Below, piece after piece: positions 1 to 6,288 of a stretch of DNA of 36,542 nucleotides. The position numbers were made by a program, and so were the translations under genes. The notes under the pieces were generated by a model. The model saw only the letters and a program-made list of their open reading frames with translations. It was not told the DNA's origin and did no database searches. Position 1 is the stretch's first letter. Every line of letters starts with the position of its first letter. Source of the stretch: a virus; the IMG/VR virus record IMGVR_UViG_3300042304_000916, positions 1 through 36,542 of that record; one strand, given 5' to 3'.

Positions 1-553
1 AGTCATCTACCAACTGTCTGAACTGTGGTGATTCATCTAGGTTCTTAGCAAGGGTTTCCCTCAATGCTCTTATCTTGGTAGGTGAGAAGTCAAAGGGTAT
101 ATCGTTACCCATATCCTTACCCGTGAGCTCTTTTATTTGTTCTTGTATATAGTCAATGACGGCTTGTCTATCTACAGTTCCACGTTTGTTACGGTATGGA
201 TTGGCAGTGAGGTACACAGTGGCTTGCTCTGCGAACTGTGCCATCAATCCTTCTAGTGTGTCTGGCACTACTGTCTCTGCTATCTCTGCATTAGACATAC
301 CTCTGTGCCTATTGCGATGGTTTTGTTTCTTGTTCTTACCAATCGCATTGCCTATTGCTGCCATTGCTTTCTTTGTTTTTTCGATTGCATCATCAATAGC
401 ACCAATGACTGCAGGTCTTTCAAATGGTGTGTTGTCTTGCACAATTCCATCACCATCACCATCAATGGCATCTGCATCAAATGATTGGTTTAGTGCTTTG
501 CGATTGTAACGATTGAGTTCAGTTACATCTGCGACATACGACATGTTATTCAT
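1..553 (-). CDS. Partial phage protein with DGDGDG/QDxTxFxRP motif, runs off left edge
   Basis: The frame is open from an ATG at 553 (or the in-frame ATG at 544) to the window edge, giving at least 184 residues with no stop. The N-terminus has an aspartate/glycine loop (DGDGDG) followed by Q-D-N-T-P-F-E-R-P at about residues 27-44. A near-identical signature occurs inside the giant protease-led protein of this window. The DGDGDG loop resembles an EF-hand or dockerin-type calcium loop. The next segment is Ala/Lys-rich and helical, with a basic cluster near residue 75. No enzymatic domain is recognised. The shared motif suggests a virion or head-associated protein, which is inference. No strong ribosome binding site is seen upstream, so the start is uncertain. 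Confidence 0.7.
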   Translation of the reverse strand, partial: MNNMSYVADVTELNRYNRKALNQSFDADAIDGDGDGIVQDNTPFERPAVIGAIDDAIEKTKKAMAAIGNAIGKNKKQNHRNRHRGMSNAEIAETVVPDTLEGLMAQFAEQATVYLTANPYRNKRGTVDRQAVIDYIQEQIKELTGKDMGNDIPFDFSPTKIRALRETLAKNLDESPQFRQLVDD

Positions 554-637
554 TGTGTGTCTATTGTAAAGTAAGGGTGCAATAGGGTATAGCAACTAAG
601 TCTGATTGCATTGTCTATTGGATTACCTAGTTTGAGT

Positions 638-655
638 GTTACCTAATTAGGTAAC
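638..655. promoter_or_regulatory. Perfect 18-bp palindrome, candidate operator
   Basis: GTTACCTAATTAGGTAAC equals its own reverse complement with no loop. It lies about 85 bp upstream of the left-edge gene start. A loopless palindrome suits a symmetric DNA-binding dimer rather than a terminator. No binding protein can be named from the window. Confidence 0.5.
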
Positions 656-674
656 GTCAAATGACTGGCTAATG

Positions 675-690
675 GTATCCAATTGGATAC
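675..690. promoter_or_regulatory. Perfect 16-bp palindrome, candidate operator
   Basis: GTATCCAATTGGATAC is a perfect loopless palindrome with the same AATT centre as the 18-bp palindrome, whose centre is 36 bp away. Each reads T-A/T-C-C or A-C-C-T before AATT. They could be two versions of one binding site. Confidence 0.45.
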
Positions 691-747
691 ATATGGACTA
701 GTGGCAATAGGGGCAACCTATGGGTATGCTGTGCCATTGCACATCTA

Positions 748-761
748 TTCCGATATCGGAA
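748..761. promoter_or_regulatory. Perfect 14-bp palindrome
   Basis: TTCCGATATCGGAA is self-complementary. It is the third perfect palindrome in the same noncoding stretch. It shares TCC/GGA half-site letters with the 16-bp palindrome but has a different centre (GATATC). Confidence 0.4.
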
Positions 762-898
762 CGGTTGTGTAAGAGCTAAGGGTGTACCGGCAATCTGGAG
801 AGAGGGTGTCGGGACTTTTTTTATCACCCCTCCCCATGCGCGCCCCACATGCGCCAAAAAATATGGGTTCCAGAAACCTGATTAGATTTATCCGTTTC

Positions 899-1690
899 CT
901 ACAGGCTGGTGGTGATTACATTCCCAGTTCTCTGGTCAAGTGGTGGTAGTTCCTTTACCACTAAGGCTCTCTGTAGCCATCTATCGGTTCCGTCGTATCT
1001 CGGCTGGAATGGTGCTCTTCCGTGTACACAGGCATGGTTGTTGATAACCAGGATATCCCCCGTCATGAGGGCAATCTTTCGTGTAGCGAGTGAGATTGCT
1101 TTGTTTAGGTGCTCTAGAGCAAGTCTTGCTTGTGGAGTTGTGCCTTGCATGAGGGTCTTATCGTAAATGAGCGAACCCCCATTGAGGATAGAAGTAGTTA
1201 TTGTCCTATCCGGTTGTCTATCATTTTGGAAGGAAATGTCTAGGGAGGTAGTGAAGAGCTTCTCTCTCAGGATTTCTTTGATTCCGCCGCTGAGATTCCT
1301 CAGAATATTGGAAAGCGTTGCAATCGTGGTGAAGGCTTCTGGGTCACCTCGTAAACACATCAGCAAAACATAGTCAGGTCGATAAGGATGGAAGGCCGTC
1401 TCTGTATGAAGCTCCAGTTGCACCTTTGATGACGTGGAAATCTGTTGATACTCAGTCTTGTGGTTAGGTACAAGATTCTGAATCATCATTCCATTATGTT
1501 CTTGCCTATAGCCAATTAAATGACCAAATAGCGCCGCTTTTTCCCTGAGGATATTTGTTTCTGGCAGCACGACATTGTCTGGAGTCATCGGAGTTGGTGG
1601 AACATCTTTACCCGTGAACTGGTTGGGGTACAACTCATATTCAAGAACATTGAATTGATTTAGATTTAAATGAGTGGGGTTGAATATCAT
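899..1690 (-). CDS. Fe(II)/2-oxoglutarate-dependent oxygenase, clavaminate synthase-like
   Basis: The 263-residue product matches the TauD/clavaminate synthase-like superfamily, closest in style to amino-acid hydroxylases such as L-Asn, L-Arg or L-Lys oxygenases. Iron ligands are visible as H95-x-E97, within L-H-T-E-x-A-F-H-P-Y-R-P-D-Y, and H223 in the segment after G-D-I-L-V-I-N-N-H. R238 or R241 is the likely 2-oxoglutarate-binding arginine. The His-x-Glu (not Asp) pair and the P-D-Y-V-L-L-x-C-L-R segment are typical of the clavaminate branch. Family knowledge implies hydroxylation or oxidation of a free or tethered amino acid, but the substrate cannot be read from sequence. Length is near that of a minimal family member, somewhat shorter than the roughly 330-residue bacterial enzymes. 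No clear ribosome binding site precedes the start. Confidence 0.85.
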   Translation of the reverse strand: MIFNPTHLNLNQFNVLEYELYPNQFTGKDVPPTPMTPDNVVLPETNILREKAALFGHLIGYRQEHNGMMIQNLVPNHKTEYQQISTSSKVQLELHTETAFHPYRPDYVLLMCLRGDPEAFTTIATLSNILRNLSGGIKEILREKLFTTSLDISFQNDRQPDRTITTSILNGGSLIYDKTLMQGTTPQARLALEHLNKAISLATRKIALMTGDILVINNHACVHGRAPFQPRYDGTDRWLQRALVVKELPPLDQRTGNVITTSL

Positions 1691-1849
1691 AAAATCGCTT
1701 CTATTTCTGTTTAGATTTATCCATTTTCGTAGATACTAGTACAGTTGTGCCTCTGCCCCAGAAGGAAGTTACAGAAATACCGTACAGGGTCACTGCCCGT
1801 GTTTAACGGAGTTACTGCACTCTTGGCGAGTTGGTTGTATCGTAGCAGT

Positions 1850-2095
1850 ATGGGCGCAAACTTCAATTCGAGAGAACTCTACCCACTAGTGATACGTCAG
1901 GCTCGCTATTCAGGTGTGTACGAAGGCGGCGAATGGATTGCAATCCCAAATTACGATGAGTCAGACATTGCCTTGTATGACTACCTGCACGGAAACGACG
2001 ACGACTTTTTTACATGGGCAGAAAAGACAACATTTGGTGCTGGCTCAACTCCAGAATCAGCCATTGCCGACCTATATGACAAACTGAAATACTAA
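1850..2095 (+). CDS. Small conserved phage-type protein
   Basis: The 81-residue product starts at the ATG at 1850. The upstream in-frame extension to 1745 has a non-protein-like composition and is left out. It reads as one small domain with the core Y-E-G-G-E-W-I-A-I-P, an acidic middle (G-N-D-D-D-F-F) and the closing helix T-P-E-S-A-I-A-D-L-Y. Proteins of this shape, an E-G-G-x-W strand followed by an acidic linker and an 'S/T-P-x-x-A-(I/V)-x-D-L' helix, are common small phage proteins of unknown function. It sits on the plus strand with the 50-residue membrane protein downstream. The ribosome binding site is weak. Confidence 0.6.
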   Translation: MGANFNSRELYPLVIRQARYSGVYEGGEWIAIPNYDESDIALYDYLHGNDDDFFTWAEKTTFGAGSTPESAIADLYDKLKY

Positions 2096-2184
2096 TCACT
2101 ATCTACGATTAGGTATATCTATTTTAGAGATACAGGTGATACTTGAATCATGTTTAGCGATACAAGCGGCATAATAATCGCATC

Positions 2185-2337
2185 ATGTTTATATTTATCA
2201 TCATCTCAGCAGTTTTAGCAATTTCGGGGTTTCATGCCCTGCTCATGAAGTCCGTGGAGGACTTTAACTACGGTGGCGAATCACCATCTACCGAATGGCG
2301 TGAGTTTGAGCGCCTGAAGAACGGCGTTCGCTTCTAG
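2185..2337 (+). CDS. 50-residue single-pass membrane protein
   Basis: This short frame begins at an ATG at 2185 and ends in TAG. The first 22 residues form a hydrophobic segment (M-F-I-F-I-I-I-S-A-V-L-A-I-S-G-F) without positive residues before it. A charged tail of about 28 residues follows. The stop codon directly abuts the stop of the opposite-strand gene at 2338, so the space is used exactly, which favours a real gene. Its function is unknown. It could be a small inner-membrane peptide that affects the host envelope. Confidence 0.5.
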   Translation: MFIFIIISAVLAISGFHALLMKSVEDFNYGGESPSTEWREFERLKNGVRF

Positions 2338-2481
2338 TTATTCCCACATATCCTTGTTTGGGAGTCCAATATCTTTGCGTATTTTGATAAGACGCGATAT
2401 CCCAGATGCAGTAACCAATGGAAGCAGTAGAAAAAACGTGATTAATTTAACCGTTTCTTCTGCACGGGATTTTTCACTCAT
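2338..2481 (-). CDS. 47-residue membrane protein coupled to ferredoxin
   Basis: The ATG at 2481 overlaps the TGA of the ferredoxin gene by four bases (ATGA), the usual sign of translational coupling. The product has a polar N-terminus with basic and acidic residues, one hydrophobic helix (about residues 13-27) and a basic tail with R-L-I-K-I-R-K, which fits a single-pass protein with a cytoplasmic basic tail. Its function is unknown. The tight coupling suggests that it works with, or is co-regulated with, the ferredoxin, for example as a membrane anchor. That is inference. Confidence 0.5.
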   Translation of the reverse strand: MSEKSRAEETVKLITFFLLLPLVTASGISRLIKIRKDIGLPNKDMWE

Positions 2482-2723
2482 TGTTCAATGAAAATGCACT
2501 CACCAGGGCATTCCTCTGCTGACTCAATGACATCTTCAAGCCTGTCGTCTGAAAAGGATGCTAATCCAGCTGCGCCTTCTGGGTTCCCCACAGCGGCCGC
2601 ATAAATCTTGTCCCCTTCTCTTACATATGCAAGACCGTCCGGCATCATGTGAAAAACATCTGGGGCTATTTCTGCGCATAGTCCGTCTCCAGTGCATAGG
2701 TCTTGGTCAATCCAAACTCGCAT
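2478..2723 (-). CDS. [3Fe-4S]-type ferredoxin
   Basis: The 81-residue protein is a single-cluster ferredoxin of the actinobacterial type. C10 and C16 lie in C-T-G-D-G-L-C, and C72 lies in E-C-P-G-E-C-I-F-I-E near the C-terminus, with a further C76. The position that would be the middle cysteine of a [4Fe-4S] motif is D13, so a [3Fe-4S] cluster is expected from family knowledge. Such ferredoxins donate electrons to cytochrome P450s or other oxygenases in actinobacteria. The copy here is an auxiliary metabolic gene in a phage. The neighbouring 2-oxoglutarate oxygenase does not normally need a ferredoxin, so a partner inside the window is not evident. It is followed, with a 4-bp overlap, by a small membrane protein gene. 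Confidence 0.9.
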   Translation of the reverse strand: MRVWIDQDLCTGDGLCAEIAPDVFHMMPDGLAYVREGDKIYAAAVGNPEGAAGLASFSDDRLEDVIESAEECPGECIFIEQ

Positions 2724-2772
2724 TATTTTTCCTTAGTAATCAAAACTTCTGAATGTGCTGAATTTAATGGTA

Positions 2773-3411
2773 TCACCTAACCCAGATACCCAATCTCTCT
2801 AGCTCTTCGCCGCCGTCGCTAATAAAGCGGTATCCATCTCGTATTAGATGTGTGTAATGGAAGTCAATGTCAAAGCCATCTGGGTGTTCGTCCTTCCAGA
2901 CTGGAATCATTGAGGAGTTATTGTGTGAAAAATCTGAGTTCCCACGGAGGTGAATTTCAATAAGTTTCCCATCAATGAATTCACAATTTATTTTTCCATA
3001 CCTAAGTGGCATTAATCCCAAGAATTGCGGAAGGGGGTGAGTTTTTTTAGTTTTTTCCCAGTAGGTGAATCTGCTGTATGGGCGTGTTGCATGTTTCGTA
3101 CCAATAACCGACAAGACTGGCTCATATTTGACATAATCAACACTTACATGGTCGCCAGTAAATATCTCTGACCAAAATTCCCCTGGGTGCAAGTGTAGGG
3201 TTTCTTCCTCAAGATACTCGACCCGAGCCCTTTCCCCCATGCCTTCAATATTTATTACTGGTCGCACAAAATAATTGCCAGAAATTGGAACTGGAGTTCC
3301 GCGTGGGCCGCACAAGTGGCCAGCTTTTTTTGCAACTATTAATTTATCAAAAATCCAAAGGTCATCTAATGCACATTTATTCCATGCATTTATCTCTGGG
3401 GACGAAACCAT
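2773..3411 (-). CDS. Conserved phage protein, ATP-grasp-like signature
   Basis: The 212-residue product opens with N-A-W-N-K-C-A-L-D-D-L-W-I-F-D-K-L, then has G-P-x-G-x-P-V-P and F-V-R-P-V-I-N-I-E-G-M-G, a basic/aromatic middle, and near the end I-N-C-E-F-I-D-G-K-L-I-E-I-H-L-R-G-N. I recognise this as a conserved protein type of environmental phages with no established function. The E-x-H-x-R-G-N end and the R-P-x-x-N segment resemble the nucleotide and metal-binding region of ATP-grasp ligases, so a degenerate or specialised ATP-grasp fold is possible. The gene is separated by 49 bp from the ferredoxin and by 3 bp from the membrane protein gene upstream, so it probably belongs to the same transcript as the lysis-like cassette. 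Confidence 0.65.
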   Translation of the reverse strand: MVSSPEINAWNKCALDDLWIFDKLIVAKKAGHLCGPRGTPVPISGNYFVRPVINIEGMGERARVEYLEEETLHLHPGEFWSEIFTGDHVSVDYVKYEPVLSVIGTKHATRPYSRFTYWEKTKKTHPLPQFLGLMPLRYGKINCEFIDGKLIEIHLRGNSDFSHNNSSMIPVWKDEHPDGFDIDFHYTHLIRDGYRFISDGGEELERLGIWVR

Positions 3412-3414
3412 TGA

Positions 3415-3696
3415 TTACTCTTCGCTGTCTGGTATACCGTTTCCGTTTTTATCATCAGCATTGCGTCCGGTTGAAATCATCAAACCAGCAAGTGTTCCAG
3501 TAATGAATGTCGCTACTGAAGAAAGAACACCAAAGAACATCTTGTCATTCTCCGCCTGTGCACCGATTGGCTGTGTGACAAATACAAGCGCCCAGAGTAC
3601 GCCAATCGTCGTAATCATCAGAACGAATCCAAGCATGCACCCAATAACAAACTTTAGACGAGCATCAAGTTCTGCAGATGTCAAACGCTTCTTCAT
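3415..3696 (-). CDS. Two-helix membrane protein, holin-like
   Basis: The 93-residue start at 3696 is chosen because its ATG overlaps the TGA of the preceding lipoprotein gene (ATGA). The longer in-frame extension reads through that gene in another frame. Two membrane segments are visible (about residues 16-38 and 50-70), separated by a short polar loop. The tail ends in N-A-D-D-K-N-G-N-G-I-P-D-S-E-E, a thrombospondin-type-3-like Asp/Asn calcium loop. Small size, two helices and its place in a three-gene overlapping cassette fit a holin or antiholin, but no endolysin gene is in the window. Confidence 0.55.
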   Translation of the reverse strand: MKKRLTSAELDARLKFVIGCMLGFVLMITTIGVLWALVFVTQPIGAQAENDKMFFGVLSSVATFITGTLAGLMISTGRNADDKNGNGIPDSEE

Positions 3697-3911
3697 GGTG
3701 CGACCGTTTCTTCTGTGATTGTTTCTGTTACCGCGTTCGGGTCCCATCCAAGTAGCGTTTCTGTGCACGCGCCATCTACCTTGCATGCTGGTGGCTCACA
3801 TTCTGTTTTTCCCCAATTTTCAGGGTCTTGACATGCATAGCGATACTTTCCATCATAACCACAAGAAGCAAGAGCAAGTATGGATATGAGAACAAGACTA
3901 AACCGCTTCAT
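3693..3911 (-). CDS. Small lipoprotein
   Basis: The 72-residue product has a signal sequence (M-K-R-F, hydrophobic core, L-A-S-C lipobox with C17), so the mature protein should begin with a lipidated Cys17. The mature part is about 55 residues with four further cysteines (about 27, 38, 43 and 48), which suggests two disulfides outside the membrane. The start at 3911 is taken from the signal peptide. It lies 14 bp inside the end of the upstream membrane protein gene. The arrangement of holin-like, lipoprotein and holin-like genes recalls a lysis or superinfection-exclusion cassette. Phage lipoproteins are known in both roles. Confidence 0.65.
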   Translation of the reverse strand: MKRFSLVLISILALASCGYDGKYRYACQDPENWGKTECEPPACKVDGACTETLLGWDPNAVTETITEETVAP

Positions 3912-4170
3912 TCTGCTTTGCTTTCGCTGGAGCTTTTTTGTCCACCTTGGTGAAGACCTCGTTGATTTCAGAGCTTGAAAGTTTTCCGTCCTCCAAAAAC
4001 GCTCTAGACAAACCTTCAACGACTATTGCAACCCCTGCAATTCCAGCCATGAAGACAGCCTTGAGTACCGGAACACCAGCGATAGTTCCTGCACCGATAA
4101 CACCCAAGCCAGATGCGGCAAAAGTAGCGAGAATTCGGAGAAGTACATTAATAAACAAGTCTTTTTTCAT
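3898..4170 (-). CDS. Small membrane protein, actinophage holin-like
   Basis: The 90-residue product begins M-K-K-D-L-F-I-N-V-L-L-R-I-L-A-T-F-A-A-S-G-L, then has a Gly/Ala-rich hydrophobic region through about residue 55, and ends in a charged Lys/Ala tail (K-A-P-A-K-A-K). The N-terminal helix L-L-R-x-x-A-T-F-A-A-S followed by a second Ala/Val-rich helix resembles holins of mycobacterial and related phages. It is the first gene of a cassette whose next two starts overlap the preceding stops. The strong terminator just upstream separates it from the virion gene at 4250, so it must have its own promoter in 4171-4192 or be read through. Confidence 0.55.
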   Translation of the reverse strand: MKKDLFINVLLRILATFAASGLGVIGAGTIAGVPVLKAVFMAGIAGVAIVVEGLSRAFLEDGKLSSSEINEVFTKVDKKAPAKAKQNEAV

Positions 4171-4192
4171 TCATTTATTATCTCACAAAATT

Positions 4193-4228
4193 AAAAGCCG
4201 CCAGCGAACTTAATCACTGGCGGCTTTT
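4193..4228 (-). terminator. Rho-independent terminator
   Basis: A 12-bp perfect stem (AAAAGCCGCCAG paired with CTGGCGGCTTTT) encloses a 12-base loop. Both ends carry A/T tails, so it could work in both directions. In the minus direction it lies 22 bp after the stop of the beta-rich virion gene. Confidence 0.9.
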
Positions 4229-4249
4229 ATAACCCGAAAAGGGAATTAA

Positions 4250-4678
4250 TTAGGCTTGAACGCCACCTGGGTGGGTACCACGGAGGGTTGCAACGTCATA
4301 AACATTGTCACCCGAGTCGGCAGCAACCATGTCGTAGGTTACGAGAACTGAAAGGTTTGCACCAGCAATAGTTGAACCAACTTGGTCAACATCGACCGAG
4401 ATGACATCGCCAGCAGCGAAGGTTCCTGCCTGAACAGCGGCACTGTTATCTGAAAACTCAGTTGCTGCAATTGATGGGCGATTTGCTTGGGTTGTGAACA
4501 CTGTTGTTCCAGCGACATTGACGTCACAAACAAGGGCTGCACCAGTTGGAGCAGTCGTTACTGCGGTCGTGATTGAGCGGATGGTTCCAGCATGTGGCAT
4601 ACGAACTGCTGCCTTGCTGCTTGTTGCTACTGCTCCAGTTACGGAGAGAACGATTGAGGCTGGTGCCGATTCTGACAT
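4250..4678 (-). CDS. Beta-rich virion protein (decoration, fibre or tail type)
   Basis: The 142-residue product is rich in Ala, Thr, Val, Gly and Ser with no long helix, which fits a beta sandwich. Segments such as G-T-I-R-S-I-T-T-A-V, A-P-T-G-A-A-L-V-C-D-V-N, G-T-T-V-F-T-T-Q-A-N-R-P-S-I and A-A-G-D-V-I-S-V-D-V-D-Q-V-G-S-T form regular strands. They match a widespread phage surface module found in head-decoration and fibre-like proteins. A good ribosome binding site (AAGGAG, seven bases before ATG) and its own strong terminator suggest high expression as a single gene, as expected for an abundant virion component. The exact place in the particle is not known. Confidence 0.7.
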   Translation of the reverse strand: MSESAPASIVLSVTGAVATSSKAAVRMPHAGTIRSITTAVTTAPTGAALVCDVNVAGTTVFTTQANRPSIAATEFSDNSAAVQAGTFAAGDVISVDVDQVGSTIAGANLSVLVTYDMVAADSGDNVYDVATLRGTHPGGVQA

Positions 4679-4746
4679 TTATTGCTCCTTGTTAAAATTT
4701 GTGGACAGCCAATAATAGCAGAAGGTTATTTACCCTCGGCGGACTG

Positions 4747-5196
4747 TTATGCCTTCTTTTCCTCTGACTCCATCTTGTAGATTTCATCGGCAATTTTCTT
4801 TGAATAACGTTTTCTGAGACCCCAAATCTTTTGGTTCATCTCAAACATGGCTTCTGTTTGGCGGGCTTTTTTCATTACATCATTGGAAAATATTCCGTAT
4901 TTATTGAAGAGGTGATTATCAATATCTGAAGCCTCAATAAGGATGTCCGACACCCAGTTGGCACGGTTGTCAATGGCTACCAGCATCTCGCACATGCCCT
5001 CATAGCCAAAATCGTTATAGGCTCGGCTAACGCTCATGTGGCAATAGTTTTTACGGTAGGTAGTGTCTGCATCGGAAGCAGTTGCAATAAATTCAGCGAT
5101 GAAATTTGTCAAACCTTCACGCGTGACTTCATTGAATTCCGCCGCGCCGCTTTCCCAGTCTTCTTCCATTTCGCCATCCTGATTAAAGTCGCTCAT
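4747..5196 (-). CDS. Hypothetical protein, acidic N-terminus
   Basis: The 149-residue product is not recognised. The first 20 residues are strongly acidic (D-G-E-M-E-E-D-W-E). The remainder is predicted by eye to be helical with a basic stretch near the C-terminus (G-L-R-K-R-Y-S-K-K) followed by an acidic/Lys tail. No cysteine cluster or membrane segment is present. GGAG six bases before the ATG supports the start. It lies 68 bp upstream of the beta-rich virion gene on the same strand and may share its transcript. Confidence 0.7.
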   Translation of the reverse strand: MSDFNQDGEMEEDWESGAAEFNEVTREGLTNFIAEFIATASDADTTYRKNYCHMSVSRAYNDFGYEGMCEMLVAIDNRANWVSDILIEASDIDNHLFNKYGIFSNDVMKKARQTEAMFEMNQKIWGLRKRYSKKIADEIYKMESEEKKA

Positions 5197-5247
5197 GGGA
5201 GTCTCCGTTCGATTTGGGTCACTTGTTAATCATCTCACGATTCGTGT

Positions 5248-6270
5248 TTAAGCCATTGAAAGGATGAGTTCTTGGGCTGCTGTTTTCTTCTTATTGACCC
5301 ATGAGTATGTATTCATGGAAGAAACAGCCCGTTCCTCTTTTGTCGCTTCTCTGTAGTGGTCTAGGTACTCGGTAATGGTGTTGTACATTGCCCAGCCGTT
5401 TTGACCCACTCCACCAGCATTCGTCTTCTTCGGGTACAAGACCTTCATGGCCTCAAGAATCAGTTCTCGATTCTTTTGCTGAGTCTTGCTCTCGTTTTTT
5501 GTCTGGGTGAACAATGTGTTGACAATATGGTCAAACTTTGCTGATGATTTATCAATTGGAATCTGCAACATCTTTTCTGCTGATTGAGCAAAGATGTGCG
5601 CCCATGATTTTGACAATCTCAACACTTCTTGTGCATCATTCACGATGAAGTCAGCATTTTTTGTATGCCTTGCAGTTACCTTCATTGATGCATCTTGAAT
5701 AGCGGTAAAAACTGTGTTCTTACATACTGCGCGAATTGGTGTGTTGGCAAATGTGATTGGCGTTTTTCCATCATGTCCGTTACGAACAACGATGTACCTA
5801 TCAATTCTGTCGTTGATTCCATTTGGGTCAATATAAACAGCACCTAGGTCAAGTGTTGCAAAAAACTCACGACCGCCATCAAGGACACCGCACGTATCAA
5901 TAAGTGCATCTCCCTTTGATGCCCCAACAACGGCTAATGCCCTTTCAAGCACTTCCCTGTTTTGCTGAACTACGTATCGTGTCCCAACGGTTGATAGAGC
6001 ATTAAATGTCCCATCACCATTAACACGAATTGTGGCTCTTGAATCTTTTACGAGTATCGCAGAGCCATCTGGATTCAATAAAAAATTACCTTCAGCATCA
6101 ACCACTGCAACACCGGCTGTAACAACATCAAAGTCAGCATTTGCTGCACGGAGCATGTCGGGGATTGTCTGGAGCCCCTTAACTGGGGTCCCTAGTTTGT
6201 GCCAAGGGACAGAATGGTCGGCATAAGCCATCCGTGCCTGCATATTCGTGATTTCAATTCCGTGTGCCAT
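5248..6270 (-). CDS. DUF932 / TIGR03299 phage-plasmid protein
   Basis: The 340-residue product begins M-A-H-G-I-E and continues A-Y-A-D-H-S-V-P-W-H-K-L-G-T, the characteristic N-terminus of the phage/plasmid-like TIGR03299 family (DUF932). Further family features are the G-x-G-T-x-N-A-L-S-T-V-G-T-R-Y region and the late N-x-x-W-A-M-Y-N-T-I-T-E-Y-L-D-H segment. The biochemical role of this family is unknown. Its members are frequent on phages, plasmids and integrative elements. I chose the start at 6270 because homologues usually start M-A-H. A longer start at 6288 would place the ATG directly next to the ATG of the divergent gene. No spaced ribosome binding site is seen for either, so leaderless translation is possible. 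Confidence 0.85.
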   Translation of the reverse strand: MAHGIEITNMQARMAYADHSVPWHKLGTPVKGLQTIPDMLRAANADFDVVTAGVAVVDAEGNFLLNPDGSAILVKDSRATIRVNGDGTFNALSTVGTRYVVQQNREVLERALAVVGASKGDALIDTCGVLDGGREFFATLDLGAVYIDPNGINDRIDRYIVVRNGHDGKTPITFANTPIRAVCKNTVFTAIQDASMKVTARHTKNADFIVNDAQEVLRLSKSWAHIFAQSAEKMLQIPIDKSSAKFDHIVNTLFTQTKNESKTQQKNRELILEAMKVLYPKKTNAGGVGQNGWAMYNTITEYLDHYREATKEERAVSSMNTYSWVNKKKTAAQELILSMA

Positions 6271-6288
6271 CCCTATAGGATAGTGCAT

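Larger units (their letters stand above)
554..898. other. Noncoding region with palindromes
   Basis: This stretch lies between the divergently placed start of the left-edge gene and the 3' end of the oxygenase gene. I find no convincing gene in it. It contains three perfect palindromes (listed separately), the word TGTCTATTG twice (near 559 and 612), the word GCAATAGGG twice (near 580 and 704), and two A/T runs near 813-820 and 856-861. The second run follows a weak GGTT/AACC hairpin just downstream of the oxygenase stop and could act as a weak terminator on the minus strand. The promoter for the left-edge gene should lie here, but I cannot place its boxes. Confidence 0.6.

Noticed and set aside
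156-509. Plus-strand frame over the left-edge gene
   Set aside because: It is the shadow of the minus-strand gene, which has a convincing sequence and a motif shared with another protein.
669-857. Minus-strand open frame of 62 codons in the left noncoding region
   Set aside because: Its composition is not protein-like, it runs through two of the palindromes, it has no ribosome binding site, and I recognise no family.
1745-1849. N-terminal extension of the 81-residue protein
   Set aside because: The 35 extra residues look unlike the rest and like translated noncoding DNA. The core domain begins near the ATG at 1850.
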